This document shows, in pieces, positions 12,042 through 22,821 of a stretch of 64,000 bases of DNA. Within the stretch, counting starts at the first letter, position 1; the number at the start of each line of letters is the position of its first letter. A program made the translations under genes and the position numbers. The notes beneath the pieces are model-generated. The model was given only the letters and a program-made list of their open reading frames with translations, was not told the origin of the DNA and did not search any database. Origin of the DNA: Phallusia mammillata (taxonomy: Eukaryota; Chordata; Ascidiacea; Phlebobranchia; Ascidiidae); the NCBI GenBank assembly GCA_003260075.1, contig QLIY01000071.1:10483-74482 (forward strand), read 5' to 3'.

Positions 12042-15000
12042 TCAGAAACGAAGCACCAGTCCTGATATGAGGAGGAATAGATGTTGGATTGCAAGGTTTA
12101 GCGGATTGAAAGTTGTTGCTGCAGCTGATGTGGTTGTACTGCTCACTGTGGTCGCTGTGTGTAAAGAAGAAGAAGTTTGTGTAACATTATTCACATTGTA
12201 AATACCCAGGAAGTACGAAACTTCATGCCGCTCTAAAAAAGCCGTCTTTACTAACTTAACTCTACACAACTATATACTGACAGTTGACATGCGAAGTTTT
12301 TCTCGCAACCCGCTTTCATAAACTGACAAAACTTACGTGTGGTTGATGTTGTAGTGGTTGTAGCGCCCAATGTGGAGGTTGTAGGGTCGGTTCCTGCAAA
12401 ATGAAAACGTGTTGATGTTTTGTGTTACATTTTAATATGCATGTTATTGTTAAGTGGTTGAAACAATAATTTAAAGTACTGATCCGAATATTAGATTTAT
12501 TTGTGATTTGTGATTTAAAATCGACCATGAAGCCAAAACACAAAAATTATACGACATAAATTAAACGCAGTCCAGTTTGCTACACGTTTTAAAATTGCCT
12601 CTAATTTCGAGATTATACGAACATTTCACATATTTTCACACCTTGACAGTTAGGTAGGTTGTATTCGTATATGAAGGTTTCTGTGATGTTGATTGCAGCG
12701 ATGATAGTCGGGGTGTAGTTTGAGAAATTTCCCAACAACTGGTCAAAGACGGCGGTTAAATTAGATCGGTCGCATCTCGTGTACCAAGCATCGAACGACT
12801 GGTTGAACAAAGTATCCACGGCTCTGTGGTAGAAATGTTACAAGTGGTGTAGATATAAAGTTTTACATGAGTAGGTAGAAGCAGTGGTGGGATTCAGCCG
12901 GTTCGCACCGGTTCTATAGAACCGTCGGGGGGGGGGGAACCGGTTAGCATTACAGGTTACTGTCAATGCATTTTTTGTAACAGAACCGGCTGAAAAATAT
13001 GACATTTGTGATAGAACCGGCTGAACAATATGACATTTGTGATAGAACCTGCTGACAAAAAAATCTGAATCCCACCACTGGGTAGAAGTGTAAAAGTATC
13101 GAGCCAATAAATGTTAAGCTACAAACAGTCACACTGTATCAAACTATAAGTTCTCAACTGCACTGATGCAGCTTAATAGGCAAAGGTTTAAAAAAATAAC
13201 CTACATCTAATAAGTTTTGTCTTGACAACGCGTGTATGTTGACAGTTAACAGCATGAAATGAAGGGGGGGGGGGGGGGGGGGGGGGGGGGGAATGGAAAT
13301 GAACAACCCCGGGACAGAATTGCACTTAAAGCATTGGCCCTTGTTTACTATAGTTAATATCGTTAAACCGGATTCGCCTAATCAGGACAAAATGTTTGGT
13401 CCAAACAGGTCTGGATTAACCGAGGGATACTGTATTATGATCTTCTACTGGTTTCCTAACAAGCTTGCAACCCTGTTTTCATTGGGAGTGTTTTATAATC
13501 AGCCTAAATTCGTAGCAAACATCTTAAAACAGCGATTAGATTGGTACTTGCTACCCCAAGCTTAAAACACCACTTATCCAAGACAGTAAACAAGAACCCC
13601 GCGTCACAAACGCTCTTCTTTCGTCATATTTCGTAAGTTTTGTGATAAATGACATCACAAACAATAAACAAAGATTTGTACTCACGTGCAAAATTCATTT
13701 CTGCTATTGGCTGCAATGATGTCGTTGAAGGCTTGCTGGCTCCAATGCACGAGGTCGTTAAGAATGTTTGAATCACAGACCGGGTTTTCAACGGTGGCAT
13801 TAAAACTGTCGAGAGCCATGTTGATCATTGTAGCATAGCTGGCCACTACGTTTGACCCTTGGACTAGACAGGTCAGCTCAGTGATGGTTTGCTGCAGGGA
13901 TTGCGACACGTTCAACGCTGTTAGACCTTCCTGCAGTGATGAGATGTTCTGTAAGCCAGCACCCACCTTCTGCAGGTAAAATAGTCATTGTTACTGAATA
14001 AAATATGACGTTGTAAATCAATAATGACTACATAGGATGACTTCGCACATGGGTCGGCAAGGTTCGATCCAAGAGCCACCAGCAAAATTAGCCGGCGCAC
14101 AAGAAAGTGTCTACATTCTAAGTTCACTTTCGGTGGAAGAAAGATTGCATTTACTACGCGCTTTATCTGTGCAGTGTTTTTCTTTTATCAAAATCGTCTT
14201 CGCCTCACAAATAACTCCATACTCATGAATGCAAGTAACTTTGCCTCAACTGCGTGCCAAGTGCTCTAGGTTTTATAAGGGAAACTACGAGAAAATATGT
14301 TAAAACTACGATAATCGAGAGGTTTATCAACAAACGTTAATGAAACGGAATTAAAAGTACAAAAATTAGCACGACCCGCTGCTGTAACTTGGCTGATCTT
14401 GTCCTTGGACCGCTGCACGCAAAAGGTTGCCAACCCCAGCCTTAGGAATTCTTTGAAACTCTTAATACACTAATCACCTCAAAACAAGTTCTTAAAAAAA
14501 TAATCTATTGTAGATTTTGGACTGCAGAGTCCAGCTTGTACGCGGCCACCGTTTTACCTACCTCATAAATAGTTGTAAGGTTTGGTACAAACTGATGGAT
14601 GATTGTATCACAACAAGTGTTAAGACAAGGTACCAAGTTATCCCGGAAACATACGAAGCTTTGCTCGATGTTTGCTCTGCAACATGAAGAAATAAAGTAC
14701 AAACCCTATTGGTTATCCGTATGCTTTATGTTCATTACTGGGATCCAAGCCCTTAAGTGTCCATGCAAACCAAACAGTCCTATATAATTCAGGGTAGGTT
14801 AGGCCTATATTAGTAGCATTATGTCGAATTAGGCTGTGCTTTACTGATGTTCGTTTACTGAGATATGAGCTAGGCTATATAGCGTTAACCCAAGCAGGCC
14901 AACTATAGGACACAGTCATATATAAATGAAGGCCCATTAGAGACATAATACTAAACTGGGCTGTATTTTACTGCAAATAAATTTTACTACACTAATGATG

Positions 15001-15863
15001 GAAGTTATATTCATAACTTATCTTTACCATGTCCGGTACGGAGCGGTTATTAATTAGTAAACCGAACAACATGTTAAACATTTTACAACGAGATTGACTC
15101 GAGTAATAAGGAACTCACGAGCAAGTTTGTAGGTCCGCATACGGGTAACCCCCTAATATCGGTTCAAGGCATGTGAAGGTTTGAGTTAAAGTTTGTTTCA
15201 ATGTACAGCTCGGCAGAATCTGGATGTCTGTGGAAATAATGTGCTTAATATGATTGCATTCAACAATATATTGACAGTTTTTCGTTTTAACAGGCAGGTT
15301 GTTTTTACAAAACACATCAGCATGTTAAAATATAATCACCAAAAGTGTTTTAACACCAGATTAATTTCATGACAAACCCTCATCGGAACCCTAACAACCG
15401 TCATTACCAGAATCTTCGCCTTAAATAGATTTCTGTTTGTTAAAACTGCGTTTCTATGCAATACACATGTGGTGTTTGCAGTAACACGCAATGTTTAACA
15501 CCACCGTGATCTTTTTTACTAAACGAAAATAAACGAAATGCTTTGAACATTGAACCAAACGATCCAAACTTTCCCATCGTTCAAAGAGTGGCCCAGTTTG
15601 ATTAGCTTTAAACGATAGGACAGATTCGTTCAGTGTTTCAAGGTTAGTATTTATTACTAAAAAACAAATAAATCATTAAAAATCATCACAATCTCACCAT
15701 TAAGGTTGTCAGGAGGAATACAATTTGCGACGTTGCATTGACCTTGGACTAAAGACGAACAAAACAACATCAATGTGACAACATAATGAACATTACAAAA
15801 TTAAACCAACTCACCTCTCGCAAACGCAAACAATACTGAAAACGAAACAACAAGAAACTTCAT
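12042..15863 (-). CDS. Gene B: GPI-anchored protein with one helical Cys module (319 aa)
   Basis: Eight exons, all in phase: 15863-15815, 15748-15698, 15227-15119, 14676-14562, 13969-13686, 12823-12642, 12393-12337, 12154-12042. The signal peptide is MKFLVVSFSVLFAFAR. A 51-nt mini-exon adds QCNVANCIPPDN, with two Cys. Four exons (H1-H4) then form the same module as in gene A: H1 with LPSCTL and GGYPY, H2 with paired Cys, H3 with VCDSNILNDLVHW and a closing EFC, H4 with AWYTRCDR and LPNC. A Thr-rich stalk follows, then a hydrophobic C-terminus (LAIQHLFLLISGLVLRF) typical of GPI addition. Many Asn-X-Ser/Thr sites are present. I do not recognise the H module; a role at the cell surface is inferred from signal peptide plus GPI tail only. 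Confidence 0.85.
12882..13080. mobile_element. hAT-type MITE with perfect 8-bp target duplication
   Basis: The terminal inverted repeats are CAGTGGTGGGATTC and GAATCCCACCACTG. The 8-bp direct repeat GGTAGAAG flanks it at 12874-12881 and 13081-13088. The interior has several repeats of AGAACCGGCTGA. It lies in the gene B intron between H3 and H4 and is interrupted by a G-run joint at 12927-12937. Eight-base target duplications are diagnostic of hAT transposition. It encodes no protein. Confidence 0.9.
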
Positions 15864-16052
15864 ATTTTCGATTCAACTTTTTAATTATCAAATATCCTAC
15901 TCAGGTGTTTTCTGTTGGCCAAAAGTTTGCCGGTTTGATAGATCGCTTCTCAAACTCGCGTGTTATTTGCCCAAAAATCTTTTGTTGACTTGGGGCGGTT
16001 TCAAAGAATCATCTTTTCATCATAAATATTTAAACCCCGAGTTCTCATTGTG

Positions 16053-16082
16053 TGACGTCACAACCTGCATTGTCTGACGTCA
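16053..16082. promoter_or_regulatory. Paired CRE-like palindromes upstream of gene B
   Basis: Two perfect TGACGTCA palindromes lie at 16053-16060 and 16075-16082, 22 bases apart and 190-220 bases upstream of the gene B start codon. CREB/ATF-type bZIP dimers bind this sequence. A pair with nearly the same spacing and distance lies upstream of gene A (38077-38107). Confidence 0.5.
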
Positions 16083-16293
16083 CTTTCCAAATAATTACCG
16101 ACGCGCGCGATGCTCGTTGTCCATTCATCTTTGCGTTCTTTAACGTCGCCATAACTGGACAAACACGTTTTAGGTTTGTATTCGGCCAAACCCAAACTTA
16201 AAATAATGTGGATTTTTTTCATCTTGTTTCCAGATGAAACTTCAAACGCCGCCAATATACATCAGCTGTTTATCCATCTTCCCTTATTTCAAA

Positions 16294-16718
16294 CAGTACA
16301 CCTCGGTTAATCCGGATCTTAGCCTAATCCATCCAAAACTTGAGTTACAAATGATTTGTAATGTGGTAAGGTTTTAACTAACCGACATCGGTTAATCCAG
16401 ATCTTCGCCTAATCCGGAAAAAACTCGAGGTACAAATGATTTGTAATGCGGTAAGGTTTTAACTAATCGACATCGGTTAAACCAGATCTTCGCCTAATCC
16501 ATCCAAAACTCGAAGTACAAATGATTTGTAATGTGGTAAGGTTTTAACTAACCGACATCGGTTAATCCAGATCTTCGCCTAATCCGGAAAAAACTCGAGG
16601 TACATATGATTTGTAATGCGGTAAGGTTTTAACTAATCGACATCGGTTAATCCAGATCTTCTTATATTTCGGACCAAACTTGAGGTACTAACGGGTACGA
16701 ATTTACCGAGGTCTGCTG
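16294..16718. mobile_element. Pogo/Tigger-like element with internal ~84-bp tandem repeats
   Basis: The left end CAGTACACCTCGGTTAATCC is a typical pogo/Tigger-type terminus, and the right end carries the inverted form TTACCGAGGTCTGCTG. In between, a unit of about 84 bases starting CATCGGTTAATCCAGATC and containing ACAAATGATTTGTAATG is repeated at about 16300, 16387, 16471, 16555 and 16639. A single-unit relative lies at 23376-23548. After 16700 a further duplication surrounds the 16811-16820 G run. Confidence 0.65.
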
Positions 16719-17515
16719 TATTTCATTGAATGTTAACATAAGTTTTTCCCTTCCATTGCGCATGTTCTCGCCCTTTTTACTGCTTTTACTCGTTTCTTGG
16801 TTTTACATTCGGGGGGGGGGAAACGGGTACGAATTTATCGAGGTTTGCTGTATTTCATTAAATGTTAAATTGAGTTATTACCTGCCATTGCGCTTGTTCT
16901 CGCCCTTTTTACTGCTTTTACTCGTTTCTTGGTTTTACATTCATTCATTTGAGAATGACACAAGTTGATGTCGAAACTTAATGTTTCATGCAAATATACT
17001 GGCTTGTTTGTGTATCATGAGAATCTTTAAAAGCGTGAATTGTGAACCTAATCAATGATTATTATGAATAGTTGTGTTCAAACATTTTTTTCTGGTTCTG
17101 ACAAACTTATGGAGCATACAACGCTGGTTTAAAACAAATCTAATTTTTTAGCCTGCTGAAGCAAAAAGATTACAACAAAACGTCTTAAAATATTCACCAC
17201 ATTTATTTGCGCAGATTTGAGTCTTCTAATGTTGCAGGATGATTAGTAAAAGCAGCAAAAGTGTAAAAAAAGCATGAATATATAAAATGCACAGCAAATG
17301 TAATAGAACTTTAAACACACTGATCGCATAAAAAATCGTCTTTGATTCTGTGAACGAAATAACGCTGTGTCGTTTGCAAGATAAAAAAGTAATTTCAATC
17401 GCAACAAAAAATAATGGAATGAAATAACACAAGACCAAATGGACGTTTTAAGTTTCTTTTAAGGTTTTATGACAAAATAAACGAGATTCAATGTTGTATG
17501 CTTGCAAAGTAATGC

Positions 17516-17571
17516 TGTTGTGGGTTCGAATCCCACCGCTGCCCATTGCACCAAGATGTGTGGAATAATTT
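17516..17571 (+). repeat. tRNA-derived SINE fragment
   Basis: It contains a B-box-like GTGGGTTCGAATCCCACC next to degenerate sequence with no full cloverleaf. Similar heads occur at 27238-27392 and, inverted, near 55050. It is a weak call based on the B box only. Confidence 0.35.
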
Positions 17572-17777
17572 TTTCAACCGATTAAGCAGAGAAATAAATG
17601 AAAAAATCGATGGAACTTAAATATGGCGAGTAACAGTGGAAGAATTGCTTATTGGAACTCGTCAACGTTACAAAGAATAAAAAAATAATAATAACAATGC
17701 TCGTCACAAAGAACTCGTTTATGACAATAATGGCTCGCTTAAGAAGAACTTGACCCAAACCCTAACCGGGGTCCTCT

Positions 17778-18939
17778 TCAACGCAATAAAGCAAACACGG
17801 AAATAAGGAGCATAATTTGCGTCACAATCTGACTTTCAAGCCTCCGACCCGATGACGTGGTGGTAATAGGTGATGACGTCACTGCTGCGAAAGCTCTCGG
17901 CATTTTGCTCATGCCGGTAGTGGGCGCTGAAGAGCTGCTTGAAGTTTCGTTTTGGGATTTTGTTGAATTTTTGCTGACTGTGGTTTCTGAGGGTTCTGCA
18001 GTAACCGCTTTAGATGTGGTGGTAGCGAGTACTGCGGGTATAGCAGGCATAGTGCGTATAACAGGCACTGCGGGTATGGTGGGCATAGCTGGTGTAGCTA
18101 GTATAGCTGGTATAGCGGGCGTTGTCAGTTGCATGTTGGGTGAATTATCTTTAGCTGTCAAGGGCACGTAGTTCTTGTCCAATGCCGCAAGAGAAACTGT
18201 AAATCAATGATGTCAAAATCAATGTATTCGTGCACTTCACACTGATTCGTGCAACTTACCAGAGAAAGCGGTCGGCGTATTTGTGAATTTAACACCCGGT
18301 GCAACTTGGGTCGGTTTTGCTCTCTCTTTTACGATTGTCTCGGGTCCGACAGAAGGGAAAGCGGCTGAAAAACGAAAGTTCAATGTTTCACAAATGGCAT
18401 TGGAAAATATCGAAAAATTAAAAAATAAACTTTTGGAATACAAATAGTTTGATTGTAATTATGAAAGCATCAAGCCAATAAATGATAAGTAAACTGAAGA
18501 CAGTGCAGGTCTGTTTCTTGTAGCCGGTTGCACTGATGAGACCTTATAGGCCGAAACATGGTGCACTGCCTGTAGCTTAATTGTAATTTAATTGCGATTT
18601 TTGCTTTAACACGTTGACTGCCAAGGGATATTCCTATGTTGTGCTTAAATTTGCCGAATATATTTCTGTGGCTTTCTGAAATCAGGTCGAAATATTTTGT
18701 GCCATGCTACGAGTTAACTCGTAGGTAACATGCGGGGGGGGGGCTTTGACGATTGTCTCGGGTCCGACTGTAGGGAAAGCGGCTGAAAAACGAAAGTTCA
18801 ATGTTTCACAAATGGCACCTTATAGGCCGAAACATGGTGCACTGCCTGTAGCTTAATTGTAATTGGGGGGGGGGCCAACGCATCCACGACGCTAGTTCGA
18901 GACGCCAGCTCGTTTTAAGCGCGTTACAATCAAATAAGT

Positions 18940-19026
<87 letters not shown>

Positions 19027-20611
19027 CTCGAAATTTTGATTTCTTCAAATTAAATTTTGATTTCTAAAAATTAATTTTTGATTTCTTCCAATAAATAAAA
19101 ATTACAGTATTTTAGTTGACGTCAAAATAACACTATGACGGCGGACTTGGTAATTCCAAATTATCGTTTTTTCCGAAACGCTTTTATTTGTTTATCCGCA
19201 ATTTTGAACTTTGCAAAAATCGCTCAAGGCGAAACGATCGCATTTTGGCAAATCCCGGAATCTCAACAACTTTTCTAGTTAGTGCGGAACATTGTAAGTT
19301 TTCACGGTAAATTTAAGATTATTTTGCAAATATTTTTAAAGACTTACTTGCACAAAAGACTGGGGGGGGGGGTAATTTTGAACTTCGCAAAAATCGCTCA
19401 AGGCGAAACAATCGCATTTTGGCAAATCCCGGAATCTCAACAACTTTTATAGTTGGTGCGGAACATTGTAAGTTTTCACGGTAAATTAAAGATTATTTTG
19501 CAAATATTTTTAAAGACTTACTTGCACAAAAGACTGATGACATCAAAAAGAAAGTAGAAAATAACATATTCATATTTTTGCAAATTATTTATTTCGTCAG
19601 AAACAGTTTTCACCACCTGGAATAAAAAACAAAATGTTAAAACTAAACTTATAAAAACCAAGTTCTGTATTTTACTAACAAATCTTTTTTTCACATAGAA
19701 TAACACTCAAAATAAAATCCAAAATATACACAGTTTTTTATTATTGTAATTCAAACAAAATTTGAAACCAAAAAATTCAAAAAGCCGAGAAATTGGCTTG
19801 GCGAAGTTGTCCTGCTAATTCAAACTGATTCTGTAACACAAGCAGAGTGAAAACTTCAGCAACACACGAATAACCAGCGGCACACGCCCGTGCGTTTAAC
19901 CCCTCGAGGTAGACTGGCTGCAGATTACATCAGTCAGACATCTTATATCCAAAACCTGTGGTTCGATCATGAAAACACAATAACACTTGTCACGTGCCTA
20001 TGATGTCACAGTACCCAGTGTGTCGTAAGACCCGGAATTTTAAGTGTCAACTACCAGAAGAAGGCATTACCAGTTGAGTGTATTTAGTTACGTGTTAGGC
20101 TTGTTGGAAATTCCGCATCACTTTCAAATGTCATTTCTTCACACCTGCAAATTCACAGCGCCTCAAATTGTTCCACTTTAATCACTCGCAAATCTTAAGA
20201 GTGGAATCCTTCAAATCGAGAAGCCATAGACATAAAAAACATGTTGATTTGTGAAATGCATAAAGTTGTTTTCAAAAATTATTTACCGGCTTGGACGACA
20301 TAACAAATTAAGTCTTGTCTTTGTAAAACTTTAATTACCTGGCCCCACATTCTGTACAAACAACGCGTATTGTCGTGGATATCGAATTTTAAGTTCACAA
20401 ACTTTACTGATGATGTTTTTAAAACTATTTTGAATCGACCCAAATATTTTAAATACGTCAACATTTTTGTAGATTTTTCTACGTTTTAACACAAGGCAGC
20501 TTTCATCATTAGTTTGGGTTTTATCGAATTTCCACTTTCAAAGAAAATCACACCAGTTTCGACATGCTTTTTAAGAAAACCCGCCACCATAGGAATAATC
20601 AGGCCAGCCAT
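17778..20611 (-). CDS. Gene C: degenerate relative of genes A/B with mucin stalk and GPI tail
   Basis: The 3' exons are clear: 18364-18260 (AAFPSVGPETIVKERAKP) and 18196-17778, in matching phase. The latter encodes PAIPA-type repeats, a Ser/Thr-rich stretch and the hydrophobic end SQIVTQIMLLISVFALLR. Upstream, 20406-20339 (DIHDNTRCLYRMWGQ) and 19616-19522 (VVKTVSDEINNLQ...ISLLC) join in phase and resemble a diverged H4 exon (NTRC in place of AWxTRC). A possible first exon at 20611-20581 reads MAGLIIPMVAG, with a weak donor. The joins between 19522 and 18364 could not be resolved because a G-run duplication (19200-19535) and an 86-base G run fall there. It may be a short active gene or a decaying one. 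Confidence 0.45.
18464..18590 (+). ncRNA. Hammerhead-ribozyme-like fold in a foldback repeat
   Basis: In order: CAGTGCA (18501-18507), GUC (18509-18511), a 21-nt segment, CTGATGA (18533-18539), a stem GACCT/AGGCC with loop TAT (18540-18552; one A-C mismatch), GAAAC (18553-18557) and TGCACTG (18562-18568), which pairs with CAGTGCA. This is the order of a type III hammerhead with conserved core CUGAUGA and GAAA. Stem I is weak and stem III has an internal loop, so activity is uncertain. Decayed relatives lie near 13100-13185 and 34035-34130, and part is recopied at 18815-18864 after a G run. Confidence 0.4.
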
Positions 20612-20942
20612 ATTTAGTGAAATACCGATGTAAACCGCAATTAGGCGAAGTCAGTTTCATTCGAACGTGAAAACCCGGTTATTCGACGTGTTGGATCGAT
20701 CAGCCCGTATGGGGGGGGGGAAGCCATATTTAGTGAAATACCGATGTAAACCGCAATTAGGCGAAGTTAGTTTCATTGGAACGTGAAAACCCGGTTATTC
20801 GACGTGTTGGATCGATCAGCCCGTATCTGCGCACGAAAACACGGGTGTTGAGCGAAGTAAAGTGAAAACACCCCAGGGCAGAACAAATTCCTCACATAAT
20901 AACATCCGCTGTCGCAACCAGAATTTCCGAACTTTGCCATTA

Positions 20943-20950
20943 TGACGTCA
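20943..20950. promoter_or_regulatory. CRE-like palindrome upstream of gene C
   Basis: A TGACGTCA site lies about 330 bases upstream of the tentative gene C start, comparable to the CRE pairs of genes A and B. Only one site is seen. The two assembly copies at about 20610-20826 separate it from the start codon. Confidence 0.3.
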
Positions 20951-21758
20951 TTATTATAATAAGTAGTGTCCTGGAAACCAAACCCATCTTATACATCTGG
21001 TTGCTGGTTCCAGTCCTGCCGGGGCCGGTTTTTCTTAAACGCTGTTTTGCATTTCATACTTGAGAAAGTTGCTGAACATTGTATAAAATGGAGCTTTCTA
21101 GTGAATTTTTTTGGAGAACATGATTTAAACAATTGCTACAAAAACCCGTATTCGTGTTTTTTATCTTTAAATTTGATTTATAGAACAATATCCAGGTATT
21201 TGCAAAAGTGTCTGAAGCATAACAAAGTATCATATGTACCAGGTGTGTATAAACTTTGCAGATACAGGTTTGAAGGTGATCCTAACCCCGATTTGAAATT
21301 TTGTTTCAATTAAATACAGTGTAATGTTTGCAAATTTCATTTCGATGTCTAGTCTCTAACACAACACTAGGCAAGTCCAACACTATAACTTTCGCTGCTT
21401 GATTAACCTTCCGTAACTTTTGTGTTTGAACGTTTGAAAACGACGTCAAGATTGTCTTGCAAAATTATTGGCACTTTATTTCTATCCCATCTTTAAAAGT
21501 CGAAACAGGAACAACTTCAATCACGAAAACCCAGCAATTCCAGTATTTCCACGTTAAGCTTAGGTCACTCTAATTTTAAGGGAGAAAAGGTTTTATTGCG
21601 TCATAATAAGTTTAGAGCCTGCAGCGATTTTCGAGTCACGTGATAGCATTAATGGCTGTTTGCGGGACAAACCAAAAGTTTTCGGTCATAATTTAAACAA
21701 AACTAAATTTACACAAAATATTACGAATGCTTTGAAAAGTGCACAGGATCATCTAGAT

Positions 21759-22129
21759 CAGGGCTTCTCAAACTTTTTTGCTCTGCGACCCCATTTTGGA
21801 TTCTACGTGACCCATTGATGGGTATAGCCTAGGCACGTGAATGATGTTTAAACAACAAATTTACGCACGTATACCGTTTATTGTGACAAATGTCTTAACG
21901 CATAATGTTTCGCGACCCACAGTTTGAGAAGCCCTGATCTAGATCAGTGGTTCGCCAGGGGGGGGGGGTTTTGGATTCTACGTGACCCATTGATGGGTTT
22001 AGCCTAGGCACGTGAATGATGTTTAAACAATAAATTTACGCACGTATACCGTTTATTGCGGCAAATGTCTTAACGCATAATGTTTCGCGACCGCAATTTG
22101 GGTCGCGACCCACAGTTTGAGAAGCCCTG
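21759..22129. mobile_element. hAT-type MITE 1 (duplicated by joint)
   Basis: It starts CAGGGCTTCTCAAACTTTTTT and ends AGTTTGAGAAGCCCTG. ATCTAGAT stands immediately left (21751-21758) and right (22130-22137). A G-run joint at 21958-21968 has inserted a second near-identical copy of most of the element (one copy ends at 21936), so the real element is about 178 bases. Confidence 0.8.
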
Positions 22130-22137
22130 ATCTAGAT

Positions 22138-22437
22138 CAGTGGTTCGCCAAAACTTATCCTGATCGCGTAACACCTGACAACTTTGTCTATCGCATCAGA
22201 GCACCTAAACCTTGTTTGAATGGGTACACCAAGAGATCAAGGCCTATCCGGCTTGCAAACTTATGAAACCAGCAAAGGTTGGCACTTCCAAAGACACTAT
22301 TTTCGCCCAAATAAGGGTTCACTAGGATGAGTTCTTGACATGACTTTAATTGAGTTTAACAGAAAGCTACTCGCGTACCACCTGCCTAGTTCCTGCGTAC
22401 CTCTGTTGGTGCGCGTACCACTAGTTAAGAATCGCTG
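22138..22437. mobile_element. hAT-type element 2, adjacent, same target duplication
   Basis: It starts CAGTGGTTCGCC and ends with the inverted AAGAATCGCTG. It is flanked by ATCTAGAT at 22130-22137 and 22438-22445, the left one shared with element 1. It encodes no protein. Its interior differs from element 1, so two different families occupy the same target word. Confidence 0.7.
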
Positions 22438-22821
22438 ATCTAGATCGTTAAAAGTGAACTCATCAAAGGAATATGATCAAATTCGTGTTCAACATACAGC
22501 ACAGGTTGAAGTCCAAGTGCAACATACGAACATGGCGTCAATATACACTTTGGAAATCGAAACAGCTTTAGTTTCGTGTAAACCAGGCTTTACTGTATAT
22601 GGCAGTGCAGTGGTGCAGCGAATTCCATCAAACAATATTCAAAATCGCGCTCCTTTAATGCGAAGCCTAGCAAAAGTTTGTTGCGAACATAGCAGTATAA
22701 GTTGAACTGTTCCTCGGAACTTTTGAAGCGAAAAAACAAACACAGAAACGTTCAGCTCAATACAGCAACAACAACAACGCACATCTTTCACTTCATTAAA
22801 CAAAACTTAAAACATGGAACT

